Origin: Sphingobacterium litopenaei
Lineage (GTDB): Bacteria; Bacteroidota; Bacteroidia; Sphingobacteriales; Sphingobacteriaceae
DNA length: 64,000 nt
Direction: 5' to 3'
Assembly: GCF_014692495.1 (NCBI RefSeq)
Contig: NZ_JACOIJ010000012.1
Coordinates: 1-64,000 of the forward strand
Shown: positions 18,258 to 27,348 of the stretch, in pieces
Layout of the letters: the number at the start of each line of letters is the position of its first letter
How positions within the stretch are numbered: position 1 is the stretch's first letter
Notes under the pieces: model-generated
Database searches by the model: none
The model's input: only the letters and a program-made list of their open reading frames with translations
What the model was told of the DNA's origin: nothing
Position numbers and translations under genes: made by a program

Positions 18258-18944
18258 ATGAGATTTATCAAAATGTTGCTGTATTTCATTGCTGCGCTTC
18301 TTCTCTTTATTCTATTGTATTTTGCATTGGATGCGATTTTGTCTAGAATTCCAGCTTTGAAGAAAGAAATTTCAGATTCACAAACTAAGTATACTATTTA
18401 TTTGCTGTCGAATGATGTGCATACAGATCTTGTTTTACCCGTACAAACAGATATCGTGGATTGGAGAACTATATTTCCCACAGAGAATAACAAAAGTAAG
18501 GAAACAAATTATGCTTGGGTAGGATTAGGTTGGGGTGATAAAGGTTTTTATTTGAATACGCCTGAATGGAAGGATTTAACTTTCAAAACGGCTTTTGTGG
18601 CTATGGTGGGAATAGGGGAGACGGCATTACATGTGACCTATCATCCTGAAATGATAGAAAATAATCTTTGTTATAAAATTGAAATTGATGAAGAGCAATA
18701 CAAAATTCTTATGCACTATGTATTAGAAAGTTTGGAAACGAAAGATGATAAAGAGCCGATTTTAATTCAGACTACCGCACAATATGGAAATACAGATGCC
18801 TTCTATGAAGCTTTAGGCTCATATAGTATGCTTTATTCGTGCAATACCTGGACCAATAATGCTTTGAAAAAAGCAAATCTTCCTTCAGGAATTTGGACGG
18901 TTTTCGATAAAGGGATATTAAGGTGGTATGGGTATGGAAAGTAA
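18258..18944 (+). CDS. TIGR02117/DUF2459 family protein
   Basis: 228 residues with an N-terminal membrane anchor (LLYFIAALLLFILLYFALDA, about 7-26), then a soluble domain outside the membrane. The conserved motifs of this uncharacterised family are visible: SNDVHTDLVLPVQ near 51-63, VGLGWGDKGFYLNTPEW near 88-104, and a late YSCNTWTNNALKKA. The His, Asp, Cys and Asn residues look like a papain-like or amidase-type active site, but no function is established. It lies between two terminators, so it is probably a single-gene unit with its own weak promoter. Confidence 0.8.
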   Translation: MRFIKMLLYFIAALLLFILLYFALDAILSRIPALKKEISDSQTKYTIYLLSNDVHTDLVLPVQTDIVDWRTIFPTENNKSKETNYAWVGLGWGDKGFYLNTPEWKDLTFKTAFVAMVGIGETALHVTYHPEMIENNLCYKIEIDEEQYKILMHYVLESLETKDDKEPILIQTTAQYGNTDAFYEALGSYSMLYSCNTWTNNALKKANLPSGIWTVFDKGILRWYGYGK

Positions 18945-19057
18945 GATATTTATTACATTTTGTAAAAAATATTTGTCATAATGTAACAAGAGTTTTATCT
19001 CTAATATTTTAATTATAAAGGTTTTATGAATTATATTTGGGGAATAAACCAAACCAT

Positions 19058-19273
19058 ATGAACTTTTATCCTCTTTTTGGACGTTTAGGACGCATTATTA
19101 TTGCAACTGTTTTATTAATTACAGCTGTAAATTATGTTCAGGAATCTCTGTGCGATATAAAAGTTGTTGAAATCGCTAGGAATATAGAAGGCGAATTTTC
19201 AATTCAATTTGATGAGATTGGTGTTAAATTGGCTTTAAATGATAGTACCTTCATGTTAAAGGTTGAAGCCTGA
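19058..19273 (+). CDS. small membrane-anchored protein of unknown function
   Basis: 71 residues from an ATG (MNFYPLFGRLGRII); a TTG seven codons upstream is also in frame. One hydrophobic helix (IIIATVLLITAVNYVQESL, about 13-31) is followed by a short acidic domain with beta-strand character (EFSIQFDEIGVKLALN). I do not recognise a family. A strong bidirectional terminator lies 29 bp downstream, which supports a real transcript. Small size keeps confidence moderate. Confidence 0.5.
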   Translation: MNFYPLFGRLGRIIIATVLLITAVNYVQESLCDIKVVEIARNIEGEFSIQFDEIGVKLALNDSTFMLKVEA

Positions 19274-19301
19274 TTTTTGAGATTTATTTGCTAATCGAAT
19301 A

Positions 19302-19334
19302 AAAAATCCCCTCAGAATTTCTGAGGGGATTTTT
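19302..19334. terminator. bidirectional terminator before dnaK's 3' end
   Basis: Perfect 14-bp stem AAAAATCCCCTCAG / CTGAGGGGATTTTT with a 5-nt loop, flanked by A and T runs; it serves the convergent small gene and dnaK. Confidence 0.9.
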
Positions 19335-19352
19335 ATGTATTATAGGTGAGGA

Positions 19353-21257
19353 TTATTTAACCTCTTCGAATTCTACATCTTGTACATCGTCACCACCTTG
19401 GTTGTCTGATTGAGATTGACCAGCATCACCTTGTGGTTGTGCACCACCTTGTTGTGAAGCAGCGTACATTTCTTCAGAAGCAGCATTCCAAGCATTTTGT
19501 AATTCTGCAGAAGCCGTATCGATGTCAGCGAAATTACGAGCTGCGTAAGCTGCTTTTAATTTCTCTAAACCAGCTTCGATAGGCGCTTTTTTGTCCGCTG
19601 AGATTTTATCACCGTATTCTTTCAATTGTTTTTCAGTTGAGAATACTAATGCATCAGCAGCATTGATTTTATCTGCTTCTTCTTTTAATTTTTTATCCGC
19701 TTCAGCATTCGCTTCTGCTTCTTGTTTCATTTTTTGAATTTCTTCGTCTGATAAACCTGAAGAAGCTTCGATACGGATATTTTGCTCTTTACCAGTAGCT
19801 TTATCTTTAGCAGATACTTTGATGATACCATTTGCATCAATATCAAAGATAACTTCGATTTGAGGAATACCGCGAGGGGCAGGAGGAATATCCGCCAATT
19901 GGAAACGACCTAAAGTACGGTTTTGTGAGGCCATTGGACGTTCACCTTGCAATACGTGAATTTCTACTGAAGGTTGGTTGTCAGATGCTGTAGAGAATAC
20001 TTCTGATTTCTTAGTAGGAATAGTTGTATTCGCTTCGATCAATTTAGTGAATACACCACCCATAGTTTCGATACCTAAAGAAAGTGGAGTAACGTCTAAT
20101 AACAATACATCTTTTACTTCACCTGTCAATACACCACCTTGGATAGCAGCACCTAAAGCAACAACTTCGTCAGGGTTAACACCTTTTGAAGGCTCTTTAC
20201 CGAAGAATTCTTTTACTGCTTCTACGATAGCAGGGATACGAGTAGAACCACCTACTAAGATAATTTCATCGATATCCGAAGTGCTGTAACCCGCATTTTT
20301 CAATGCTGTACGACAAGGGTCGATAGTACGTTTTACTAAATCAGCTACTAAAGTCTCAAATTTAGCACGAGATAATGTACGTACTAAGTGTTTAGGACCT
20401 GTAGCATCAGCAGTAATGTATGGTAAGTTGATTTCTGTTGAAGTAGTGCTTGAAAGTTCGATTTTAGCTTTTTCAGCAGCTTCTTTCAAACGTTGTAACG
20501 CCATAGCGTCATTTTTCAAATCGAAACCATTGTTTTCTGCTTTGAACTCATCGTTCAACCAGTTAATGATTGTATTATCAAAGTCATCACCACCCAAGTG
20601 CGTATCACCGTCAGTTGATTTTACTTCGAATACACCGTCTCCTAATTCAAGAACAGAAACGTCATGTGTACCACCACCACAGTCGAACACTACGATTTTC
20701 ATATCTTTGTTTGCTTTGTCAAGACCGTAAGCTAAGGCAGCAGCAGTAGGTTCGTTGATAATACGTTCTACTTTCAAACCTGCGATTTCACCAGCTTCTT
20801 TCGTTGCCTGACGTTGCGCATCGTTAAAGTAAGCAGGCACAGTGATTACCGCACGAGTTACTTCTTGACCTAAATAATCTTCAGCAGTTTTCTTCATTTT
20901 CTGAAGCGTCATAGCTGAGATTTCTTGAGGTGTATATTTACGGTCATCAATCTCCACACGAGGAGTATTGTTGTCACCTTTTACTACTTTGTATGGAACA
21001 TGTGAGATTTCTTTTTGAGCTTCGTCAAAAGAAGTACCCATGAAACGTTTGATAGAATAAATCGTTTTGTGTGGGTTAGTGATTGCTTGACGTTTTGCAG
21101 GATCACCTACTTTACGTTCACCACCATCTACAAATGCTACGATAGAAGGAGTAGTACGTTTACCTTCGTTGTTAGCAATTACTACTGGCTCGTTACCCTC
21201 CATTACAGCAACACATGAGTTCGTAGTTCCTAAGTCGATTCCTATTATTTTAGACAT
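19353..21257 (-). CDS. dnaK: Hsp70 chaperone DnaK
   Basis: ATP-dependent chaperone that works with DnaJ and GrpE. Starting at [15 protein letters not shown] the protein has 634 residues; the longer frame adds 22 residues of promoter region. The ATPase domain (1-380) contains [12 protein letters not shown] and [17 protein letters not shown], then the linker [14 protein letters not shown], the peptide-binding domain with [16 protein letters not shown], the helical lid, and a Gln/Gly-rich tail ending [10 protein letters not shown]. The Cys-containing DCGGGTHD form in place of DLGGGTFD is mildly unusual. dnaJ and grpE are not next to it. Upstream lies a sigma-54-like motif instead of a clear TAnnTTTG box. 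Confidence 0.98.
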   Translation of the reverse strand: MSKIIGIDLGTTNSCVAVMEGNEPVVIANNEGKRTTPSIVAFVDGGERKVGDPAKRQAITNPHKTIYSIKRFMGTSFDEAQKEISHVPYKVVKGDNNTPRVEIDDRKYTPQEISAMTLQKMKKTAEDYLGQEVTRAVITVPAYFNDAQRQATKEAGEIAGLKVERIINEPTAAALAYGLDKANKDMKIVVFDCGGGTHDVSVLELGDGVFEVKSTDGDTHLGGDDFDNTIINWLNDEFKAENNGFDLKNDAMALQRLKEAAEKAKIELSSTTSTEINLPYITADATGPKHLVRTLSRAKFETLVADLVKRTIDPCRTALKNAGYSTSDIDEIILVGGSTRIPAIVEAVKEFFGKEPSKGVNPDEVVALGAAIQGGVLTGEVKDVLLLDVTPLSLGIETMGGVFTKLIEANTTIPTKKSEVFSTASDNQPSVEIHVLQGERPMASQNRTLGRFQLADIPPAPRGIPQIEVIFDIDANGIIKVSAKDKATGKEQNIRIEASSGLSDEEIQKMKQEAEANAEADKKLKEEADKINAADALVFSTEKQLKEYGDKISADKKAPIEAGLEKLKAAYAARNFADIDTASAELQNAWNAASEEMYAASQQGGAQPQGDAGQSQSDNQGGDDVQDVEFEEVK

Positions 21258-21303
21258 ATTATGAATATTGTTTTTTACTAATTTTAAAATTTGATAAGTA
21301 TAT

Positions 21304-21320
21304 AACAACCCTTGTGCCAA
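21304..21320 (-). promoter_or_regulatory. possible sigma-54-type promoter of dnaK
   Basis: Read leftward, TTGGCACAAGGGTTGTT resembles the sigma-54 consensus YTGGCACGRNNNTTGCW, with 2 mismatches and the correct GG to TTG spacing. It ends 46 bp before the dnaK start. The -12 GC is GT here. No exact TAnnTTTG was seen in this interval. Confidence 0.35.
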
Positions 21321-21401
21321 CAACTATTCTGCCTCAAAAATGTAATATAATATCACAAAATGTCTTAAAAATGCCACATTCATGTGACAAATTGTCTTCG
21401 A

Positions 21402-22301
21402 TTAGTAAATTAATTGTTCTTGAATCTGTCTTCTTGCCGTATTACTGTCACGTCCACGTTGAAAAATTCTGCCAAAACTTTTGACAAAATCGTCCAACGT
21501 TATCGCACTTGCCTTTTTGTCTTTCCAATCGTTAGGAGTGGTATCATTGGTATAATCTACTTTTGTTGCCCAATACTGAATATGCATTTCTGGAATAGCC
21601 AAACCTAATATCATTCCTGGTAATCCACTACTCAAGGCAGGTCCTGCTGATACAGGAATTTGGTCCGTGTAAAAGGCTACTAAGTATAATGAATCCGGAG
21701 TAGATCCATTGACACGTCTACATTCAAAACCTGCAATTTCTCTATACTCGTCTGTGAATCGCCAAGTGATATTGTTTAAGCTGTCCGAAATAATATATTT
21801 TTCGTCAATTTCCAATTGTACATTGCTAGTTCCTTTTTTTAGATCTTGATAAAATACTTTTGAATTATTGTTGACCCTTCCGCGAGGAGCACCACCTACT
21901 ACATTCATCTGCATAGCACCTCCACGACCTCCACCAAAATTTCCTCCTCTGGCACCACCACCAGCTCCACCTCTTATATTCATTCTGTTTCCCGAATTAT
22001 TTGAAGCACTACTTTCTTCAGCAAAAGGATCTATTGTCAAAACGGTACTGTTTTCATCAAAATAAAGAAGCATCTTTTGAGTGGTTGATTCTGGCATATT
22101 ATCCAAGCTGAATCCACCACCACCGCCACCGAATCTCATCATCATTGATGGATCAACATTTTGTGTCATACTACGCATGCGTGCTTTGGTAAAGGTTACT
22201 TTATCAAAAGCAATTTTTCCTCTGGTGCCAAAATAGGCGTATTGTGCTTGGGTGTATGAGATGCTTAATAGTAATATGAGCGTTGTTATAATTTTAGTCA
22301 T
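21402..22301 (-). CDS. GLPGLI family protein with glycine-rich insert
   Basis: 299-residue secreted protein with a signal peptide (MTKIITTLILLLSISYTQAQ). The family motif is present as SSGLPGMILGLAI near 221-233, preceded by the usual VAFYTDQIPVSAGP segment. Before it lie two glycine-rich stretches: FGGGGGGFSL near 57-66 and an Arg/Gly-rich tract near 103-140 (RGGAGGGARGGNFGGGRGGA), longer than I expect in this family. Its start codon overlaps the end of the upstream outer-membrane gene by 8 bp, so translation is probably coupled. GLPGLI proteins commonly pair with such TonB-receptor-like proteins; the function is unknown. Confidence 0.88.
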   Translation of the reverse strand: MTKIITTLILLLSISYTQAQYAYFGTRGKIAFDKVTFTKARMRSMTQNVDPSMMMRFGGGGGGFSLDNMPESTTQKMLLYFDENSTVLTIDPFAEESSASNNSGNRMNIRGGAGGGARGGNFGGGRGGAMQMNVVGGAPRGRVNNNSKVFYQDLKKGTSNVQLEIDEKYIISDSLNNITWRFTDEYREIAGFECRRVNGSTPDSLYLVAFYTDQIPVSAGPALSSGLPGMILGLAIPEMHIQYWATKVDYTNDTTPNDWKDKKASAITLDDFVKSFGRIFQRGRDSNTARRQIQEQLIY

Positions 22302-24996
22302 TGCTTTTCTTTCCTAAATTTTTGTTAAAATCCCATTTCAATCCAAATAATACATATCGCGTCAACATAAGTTGAGTAGATTCCGAAAATTGTGTGTCCG
22401 ATACATTTCTATTCGTCGTATTGTAGGTTTTGAAAATATCAAATGCTTTTATGCTAGCTACTAAACTTTGATTTTTTAATAGCTTTTTACTCAATTCTAC
22501 ATTGGTATAAAATTGTTGAATACTTTCTTTGTACAATTTTGTTGGACCTTCTATGCTGTAATTAATATGTGTCGTAATATTAAATTGTTTTGGTAAAAAA
22601 TATTTTAAGAAGGCGCTACCTCCTGTACTCAAATTGGTGTAATTTAAATCCTGCTGAAGGCTGTTTCGTTGGTTATTAGCATTTACGCGCCAATTGAAGT
22701 CGTAATCCAAACCTTTAGAATCTTGTTCATTGAAGCTGAATCCTGTAAGGATGGAAGCATTTTGGGTGTTATTTAATTCATATTGACCTTGATTGTCTCT
22801 TGAACCATCCTGAGAATATCTGGTGTAAGTAAAGCCATTCGTATAGTTAGCTCCAGAGAAAATGTTGAATTGTACTTTGCGATCAAAGATAGGTTTGCCA
22901 TAGTTTGTATTCAAGCTTGCATTCCAACTTGTTTTGCCCATTACATTCACATAAGTGCTAGTAGTCAAAGTATCCGTTACCGTACGTTTATTTACAATTG
23001 GGTTATTTTTAAAAGCTATGGATGAATTAATGTTCCAACTGGTGCCTTTTAATAAACTCATAGTATTATAATTCAATCTGAAACTGTTGTTTACAGCGCG
23101 TTTCAAATTCGGATTACCTTCTTGCACAAAAATAGGCGAAGTTTGTGGCTGTGTAGGTTGCAATTGAGAGAATGACGGTACATCAAAGTTATTTTGATAG
23201 GAAGCATTAATGTTCTTACGGTTTGATATTTTGTAATTACCATTAATATTTAAATCATTATCCCAAAACGTTCTGTCCAAATCGATATCATGGTAAGAAT
23301 CATTTAGCGATTGATCCCTATAATTTGTCCTATTGGATAAGGAAAAATTAAATTTCTCTGCATTGTAATTTAAGTTCGCTACTACGCTTTGGTTGCTGGT
23401 TTTGTTTATTAAGTTTTGTGAATATTGTTCATCTAGTGTTCTGCCTGTAGCTGTATTATTAAATGCATCAACTTTATTCGTGTTGTTGTTGTAGCCAAAA
23501 TTATAGCCTAAAGTAAAATGTAATTGTTGCGTTATTCTGTCAGAGAATTGAAGCTGCGTAGAAAAATTATTTCTGTTATTGTCCGTAAAACGATTCTGAT
23601 CGACAATAGTTTCTCTATTAGTCTCATACAAGTAAGTGCGTTGAAAAACATCGCTTTCTTGATTTGATTGACTTATTTCATTGTTTAGATTCAAGTTTAT
23701 TGAACGACCATTCTTATTTAAGCGTTTGCGGTAATTAATGCGAATTTCGTTCGAGAGGTCATCTCCAAAATTACTATTTGTGCTATTGTAATCTCGAACA
23801 GAATCGGTTTCATTATTAAGCATAAGGCTTTTGGAGCCACTAAATCCTGTATTTTGGGATTTGTTTGCATTTACATGCACCTCCATATTGGAAGTCGAAT
23901 CAATTCTCCATCTAAATTGTGATCGTATATTGTGGGACTGATTCGCATTTTCGTTGTTGGATGTACTGTTTGTTTCTTGGATTTTATCCGCTGAAACTAT
24001 TTCTTTATTATAACTCTCACGCTCATTTCTATTGCTGGCATCATTGAAGTTATAATTCGCGTTGACATTTACCTTTTTATTAAAAAGTTGATTTTCGTAG
24101 TTCGCGCCCACTGAAGTGTTTTTTGGCTCACCTGTAATCTGGCTATTCATGCGAAGGCTTCCTTCACGACCACCAGAGGAAGCGCCCATATTATTGGTGT
24201 TGGCTGTGATACCAATCCGTTCAGTTCGGTTGAATTTGGCAGCAAAAAGATTTGCCGTATACAACTCTTCGGTGCCCACATGACCTTCGACATTGCCGAA
24301 AATTCCTACACGAGCTTCTTCTTTAAGAAGGACATTGACCGTTTGGAAACGTTGTCCATCGTCAATACCTGTCAATTCAGCTTGCTCGGATTTACGTTCA
24401 TAAACTTGTACTTTATCTACTGCGTCCGCACGAATATTACGAATGGCAATTTTAGGATCGTATCCGAAAAATTCCTCGCCATCAATTAATACTTTGGAAA
24501 CAGATTTGCCATGTGCTGTAATTGCTCCATCACCTGAAACAGTTAGCCCCGGAAGTCTTCTTAATAAATCTTCTAGCTTGGCATTTTTTTCAGTTTCGAA
24601 ACTTCCAGCATCATATTCTATGGTATCTCCTTTAATACGGATCGGGATTTTTCCAGTTACCACCACTTCTTCTATCAGGTTGGCTTGAGAGCTCAAAAGA
24701 ATATTTTCTAAAGTGGTATTCTTATTCAGTTTGACGGGTTGGGAATACAATTCGAATTGGGGGTAGGATACAATTAGTATGTAATCCTCTTGATTAATTT
24801 TCTTGAACTCGAAATTTCCGTTTTCATTTGCTCGCGTATGATATTTTAAAATAGAATCTTGATTTAATAAAATTATCGTAGCGTTGGTAAGTGGTGTATT
24901 ATCTGCCTTGTCGAGAATCCGTCCGTTTAAATTGGATTGCGCTAAGGCAAGGTTTGAAATTAATATTCCTAAAAAAAATAAAAAAGTACTTTTCAT
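22294..24996 (-). CDS. outer-membrane beta-barrel, TonB-receptor-like protein
   Basis: 900 residues: signal peptide (MKSTFLFFLGILISNLALAQ), a CarboxypepD-regulatory-like domain (about 21-110, NGRILDKADNTPLTNATIIL), a plug-like domain (about 111-230, with EVVVTGKIPIRIKGDTIEY, LRRLPGLTVSGDGAI and KVLIDGEEFFGYDPKIA), then a long Asn/Ser/Thr-rich barrel ending YVLFGLKWDFNKNLGKKSND. This is the OMP_b-brl_3 type found with GLPGLI proteins, with which it overlaps by 8 bp. Transport or export of peptides has been suggested for such pairs but is unproven. Opposite-strand frames inside it are shadows. Confidence 0.88.
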   Translation of the reverse strand: MKSTFLFFLGILISNLALAQSNLNGRILDKADNTPLTNATIILLNQDSILKYHTRANENGNFEFKKINQEDYILIVSYPQFELYSQPVKLNKNTTLENILLSSQANLIEEVVVTGKIPIRIKGDTIEYDAGSFETEKNAKLEDLLRRLPGLTVSGDGAITAHGKSVSKVLIDGEEFFGYDPKIAIRNIRADAVDKVQVYERKSEQAELTGIDDGQRFQTVNVLLKEEARVGIFGNVEGHVGTEELYTANLFAAKFNRTERIGITANTNNMGASSGGREGSLRMNSQITGEPKNTSVGANYENQLFNKKVNVNANYNFNDASNRNERESYNKEIVSADKIQETNSTSNNENANQSHNIRSQFRWRIDSTSNMEVHVNANKSQNTGFSGSKSLMLNNETDSVRDYNSTNSNFGDDLSNEIRINYRKRLNKNGRSINLNLNNEISQSNQESDVFQRTYLYETNRETIVDQNRFTDNNRNNFSTQLQFSDRITQQLHFTLGYNFGYNNNTNKVDAFNNTATGRTLDEQYSQNLINKTSNQSVVANLNYNAEKFNFSLSNRTNYRDQSLNDSYHDIDLDRTFWDNDLNINGNYKISNRKNINASYQNNFDVPSFSQLQPTQPQTSPIFVQEGNPNLKRAVNNSFRLNYNTMSLLKGTSWNINSSIAFKNNPIVNKRTVTDTLTTSTYVNVMGKTSWNASLNTNYGKPIFDRKVQFNIFSGANYTNGFTYTRYSQDGSRDNQGQYELNNTQNASILTGFSFNEQDSKGLDYDFNWRVNANNQRNSLQQDLNYTNLSTGGSAFLKYFLPKQFNITTHINYSIEGPTKLYKESIQQFYTNVELSKKLLKNQSLVASIKAFDIFKTYNTTNRNVSDTQFSESTQLMLTRYVLFGLKWDFNKNLGKKSND

Positions 24997-25094
24997 TCAC
25001 AATGGTTCTTGGTTGCCAAAATTAGATATAAAGAGTTGTAAAAGGTTTAATCGAGATGCAACAATATAATGACAAAAATTTATTAATAATGAGG

Positions 25095-25102
25095 TACTTT
25101 TG
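25095..25102 (+). promoter_or_regulatory. -7 box of the thioredoxin-like gene
   Basis: TACTTTTG matches TAnnTTTG exactly and lies 26 bp before the start codon. No convincing -33 element was seen. Confidence 0.5.
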
Positions 25103-25128
25103 CGGAGATTATAAAATTACATAGCTAT

Positions 25129-25695
25129 ATGAACTTTGAAGATTACTTAAATTATTTCGAACAAATCATTTTACATCCTGAGAAATATCCTGTTTATCAA
25201 GATCCGAACTATTATAATTATGCAAAACTAAATTGGTCAAGAACCAACCGTTGGTTGAATAAATTCGAGCCATCAGACGATACTAAAGCGGTGATTGCAG
25301 CGATAAAAGAACCGCAAACTTGGATTATTATTACAGAGCCATGGTGTGGCGATGCGGCACATTCCGTACCTCAGTTGATTAATATCGCGGAAATTAATCC
25401 AAATATCAAAGTTGAAATTCATTTGCGTGATGAAGAGCCGTTTTTGATTGATAATTATTTAACGAATGGAGGTAAGTCAATTCCAAAATTAGTTATCAGA
25501 AATGAGAAGAATGAAGATATTGCTGTTTGGGGTCCTCGTCCCGAAAAGTTGCAAGAGGTATTTTTACAATGGAAATCCGAAGGCCTAGAATTCGATGGGA
25601 TAAAAGAATTGCTTCAAAAATGGTACAACGCGGATAAAGGTGTTGAAATACAAAATGATATTGTAAAATTATTATCTTTAGTACAACAATCTTAA
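25129..25695 (+). CDS. thioredoxin-fold protein with a single-cysteine WCGDA motif
   Basis: 188 residues with a thioredoxin-like core in the middle: TWIIITEPWCGDAAHSVPQL near 64-83 and IPKLVIRNEKNEDIAVWG near 121-138, including the cis-proline strand. The active site is WCGDA with one cysteine instead of CxxC, the form seen in the uncharacterised thioredoxin family of this phylum, so it is unlikely to act as a classical disulfide reductase. There is no signal peptide, so it is cytoplasmic. It is followed 5 bp later by an MmcQ/YjbR gene and is cotranscribed with it. Confidence 0.82.
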   Translation: MNFEDYLNYFEQIILHPEKYPVYQDPNYYNYAKLNWSRTNRWLNKFEPSDDTKAVIAAIKEPQTWIIITEPWCGDAAHSVPQLINIAEINPNIKVEIHLRDEEPFLIDNYLTNGGKSIPKLVIRNEKNEDIAVWGPRPEKLQEVFLQWKSEGLEFDGIKELLQKWYNADKGVEIQNDIVKLLSLVQQS

Positions 25696-25700
25696 AATCA

Positions 25701-26057
25701 ATGCATATTGAAGAGCTAAGAGAATATTGTTTAGGTCTAGCGCCTTCGGTGACAGAAGAAATGCCTTTTGGACCTGATACGCTAGTTTTTAAAATTGGTG
25801 GTAAAATATTTTTGTTAGTTGGTCTTGATCAAGTTCAAGATTTGAGCTTCAATGTAAAATGTGATCCAGAATATGCCGTAGAACTAAGAGAAAAATATGA
25901 GCAGACCGTAATACCGGGCTACCACATGAATAAAAAACATTGGAATACGGTTTATATCGGGAGAGAACTGCATGATAAGCAACTCCAGGAATTGATAGAT
26001 CACAGTTATGAATTAGTGGTGAAATCTCTTCCAAAAAGTGTTCGAGATAGCATATAA
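25701..26057 (+). CDS. MmcQ/YjbR family protein
   Basis: 118 residues that cover the whole small alpha/beta family fold: MHIEELREYCLGLAPSVTEE, the TLVFKIGGKIFLLV strands, the NVKCDPEYAVELREKY segment and the characteristic PGYHMNKKHWNTVYI motif near 73-87. Proteins of this family have a double-wing fold and are annotated as possible DNA-binding proteins, without a proven function. It forms a two-gene unit with the thioredoxin-like gene and ends at a hairpin shared with the convergent oxygenase gene. Confidence 0.88.
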   Translation: MHIEELREYCLGLAPSVTEEMPFGPDTLVFKIGGKIFLLVGLDQVQDLSFNVKCDPEYAVELREKYEQTVIPGYHMNKKHWNTVYIGRELHDKQLQELIDHSYELVVKSLPKSVRDSI

Positions 26058-26063
26058 AATAAT

Positions 26064-26093
26064 AAGAGCGGTAATCTTAGGATTGCCGCTCTT
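26064..26093 (+). terminator. terminator after the MmcQ/YjbR gene
   Basis: 13-bp stem AAGAGCGGTAATC / GATTGCCGCTCTT with one T-G wobble and a 4-nt loop, between convergent genes. The wobble pair is favourable only in the + strand RNA. Confidence 0.78.
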
Positions 26094-26100
26094 GTCTTTG

Positions 26101-27063
26101 TTACATTTTCAAGCCAATTTCTCTTAATCTTTCGTCTAAGTATTGACCAGCTGTGTAATCTTCATAAGCTTTTGGATATTCTTCAGAAATACATGAATCC
26201 AAACAAGCTAAGCTCATGCTTGCTTTAGGATGTAAGAAGAATGGGATTGAATAACGTGAAGTTTTCATCAATTCACGAGGAGGGTTAACCACTCTATGCG
26301 TTGTTGATTTCAACTTATTGTTTGTTAAGCGTTGTAACATATCTCCCACATTGATTACGATGTCTTCTCCTTTAGCTTTGATAGGGAACCAATCTCCATC
26401 TTTAGTCAAGACTTCCAAACCATCGGCACTAGCACCAATTAATAATGTAATCAAGTTGATGTCCTCGTGCGCGCCAGCACGTACAGCATCTGGAGCAAGT
26501 GCATCAGGATCTTCAATTGGGAAATAGTGAATAGCTCTTAGAATAGAATTACCGTTGATAACAAATTTTTCAAAGTAATCTTCTTCTAAATCTAGGTATG
26601 AAGCAATCGCTTTTAGTAAATTGCGTCCTGCATCTTCTAATTTTTTATAAATCTCGGCAGTGATTTCGTTAAAACGAGGTAATTCTGCCACTTGTGGATT
26701 GTCTGGAAAATCAGCTTTGGAATACTCTTCACCAACAATAGTTTGTCCTCTTTGCCAGAATTCTTTTAAATCTGGTACCTTAGCGTCTTTCGCTTTTTCT
26801 CTTCCTTTGCTCGTGTAGCCACGTTGACCAGCCAATTCTGGGTATTCGTATTGATCCTTTATTTCTTGTGGAAGATCAAAGAATTCTTTCACAACTTTAT
26901 AAAGCTCATCAATTAATTCTGGGCTAAGTCCATGATTTGCAATGGTAACGAAACCCGTTTCATTGAAAGCTTTACCAATATCTTGTACAAATTGAGCGCG
27001 CTGTTCGGCTGTACCTTGCGTATAATGTTGCAAGTCTAGTCGAGGAATATTTACTAGTGCCAT
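26101..27063 (-). CDS. isopenicillin-N-synthase-like 2OG-Fe(II) oxygenase
   Basis: 320-residue cytoplasmic non-haem iron oxygenase. N-terminal DIOX_N domain (VNIPRLDLQHY, then GFVTIANHGLSPELIDELY), and a C-terminal jelly roll with the iron ligands His199, Asp201 (GAHEDINLITLL) and His256 (TTHRVVNP), plus Arg270 and Ser272 of the RxS motif that binds 2-oxoglutarate. Substrate unknown; the plant-like family includes ethylene-forming and flavonoid enzymes, so homology does not settle it. It is divergent from the marR-fad operon, with a 285-bp shared upstream region containing promoters for both. Confidence 0.9.
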   Translation of the reverse strand: MALVNIPRLDLQHYTQGTAEQRAQFVQDIGKAFNETGFVTIANHGLSPELIDELYKVVKEFFDLPQEIKDQYEYPELAGQRGYTSKGREKAKDAKVPDLKEFWQRGQTIVGEEYSKADFPDNPQVAELPRFNEITAEIYKKLEDAGRNLLKAIASYLDLEEDYFEKFVINGNSILRAIHYFPIEDPDALAPDAVRAGAHEDINLITLLIGASADGLEVLTKDGDWFPIKAKGEDIVINVGDMLQRLTNNKLKSTTHRVVNPPRELMKTSRYSIPFFLHPKASMSLACLDSCISEEYPKAYEDYTAGQYLDERLREIGLKM

Positions 27064-27082
27064 AGTTTTGTGTTTGTTTTTG

Positions 27083-27090
27083 CAAAGTTA
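27083..27090 (-). promoter_or_regulatory. -7 box of the oxygenase gene
   Basis: Read leftward, TAACTTTG is an exact TAnnTTTG match, 19 bp before the start codon. A clear -33 element is not seen. Confidence 0.5.
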
Positions 27091-27270
27091 ATGGATTATT
27101 AACAGAATGCGTATTGATTATGTTTATAACCTATTATATATTTGGCGTAAATTATAGATAATCAGTGTTTAAAAGTTTTCCACATTTGAAATTTACTATA
27201 ATTATATCATTAACCAATTAAGTGCTTGATTCTTTTCAGACACTTTTTTATTAAAAATGCAACTTTATTC

Positions 27271-27301
27271 TTGAATTATTGAATTCTAATGTATAGATTT
27301 G
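27271..27301 (+). promoter_or_regulatory. promoter of the marR-fad operon
   Basis: TTG at 27271-27273, a 20-bp spacer, and TAGATTTG at 27294-27301, an exact -7 box. Transcription would start about 27306-27310, inside the operator that follows directly. Confidence 0.65.
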
Positions 27302-27315
27302 TTATGCTTGCATAA
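27302..27315. promoter_or_regulatory. probable MarR operator over the fad transcription start
   Basis: TTATGC TT GCATAA is a perfect 6-bp inverted repeat beginning one base after the -7 box, 34 bp before the marR start codon. The size and symmetry fit a MarR dimer site, and the position would block transcription. That the encoded MarR protein binds it is inferred. Confidence 0.6.
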
Positions 27316-27348
27316 TAAACTTAGGTGTACCATTTATCCAAATCGACT

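Noticed and set aside
21868-22065. Proline-rich + strand frame
   Set aside because: It is the antisense reading of the glycine-rich tract of the GLPGLI gene (CCACC repeats).
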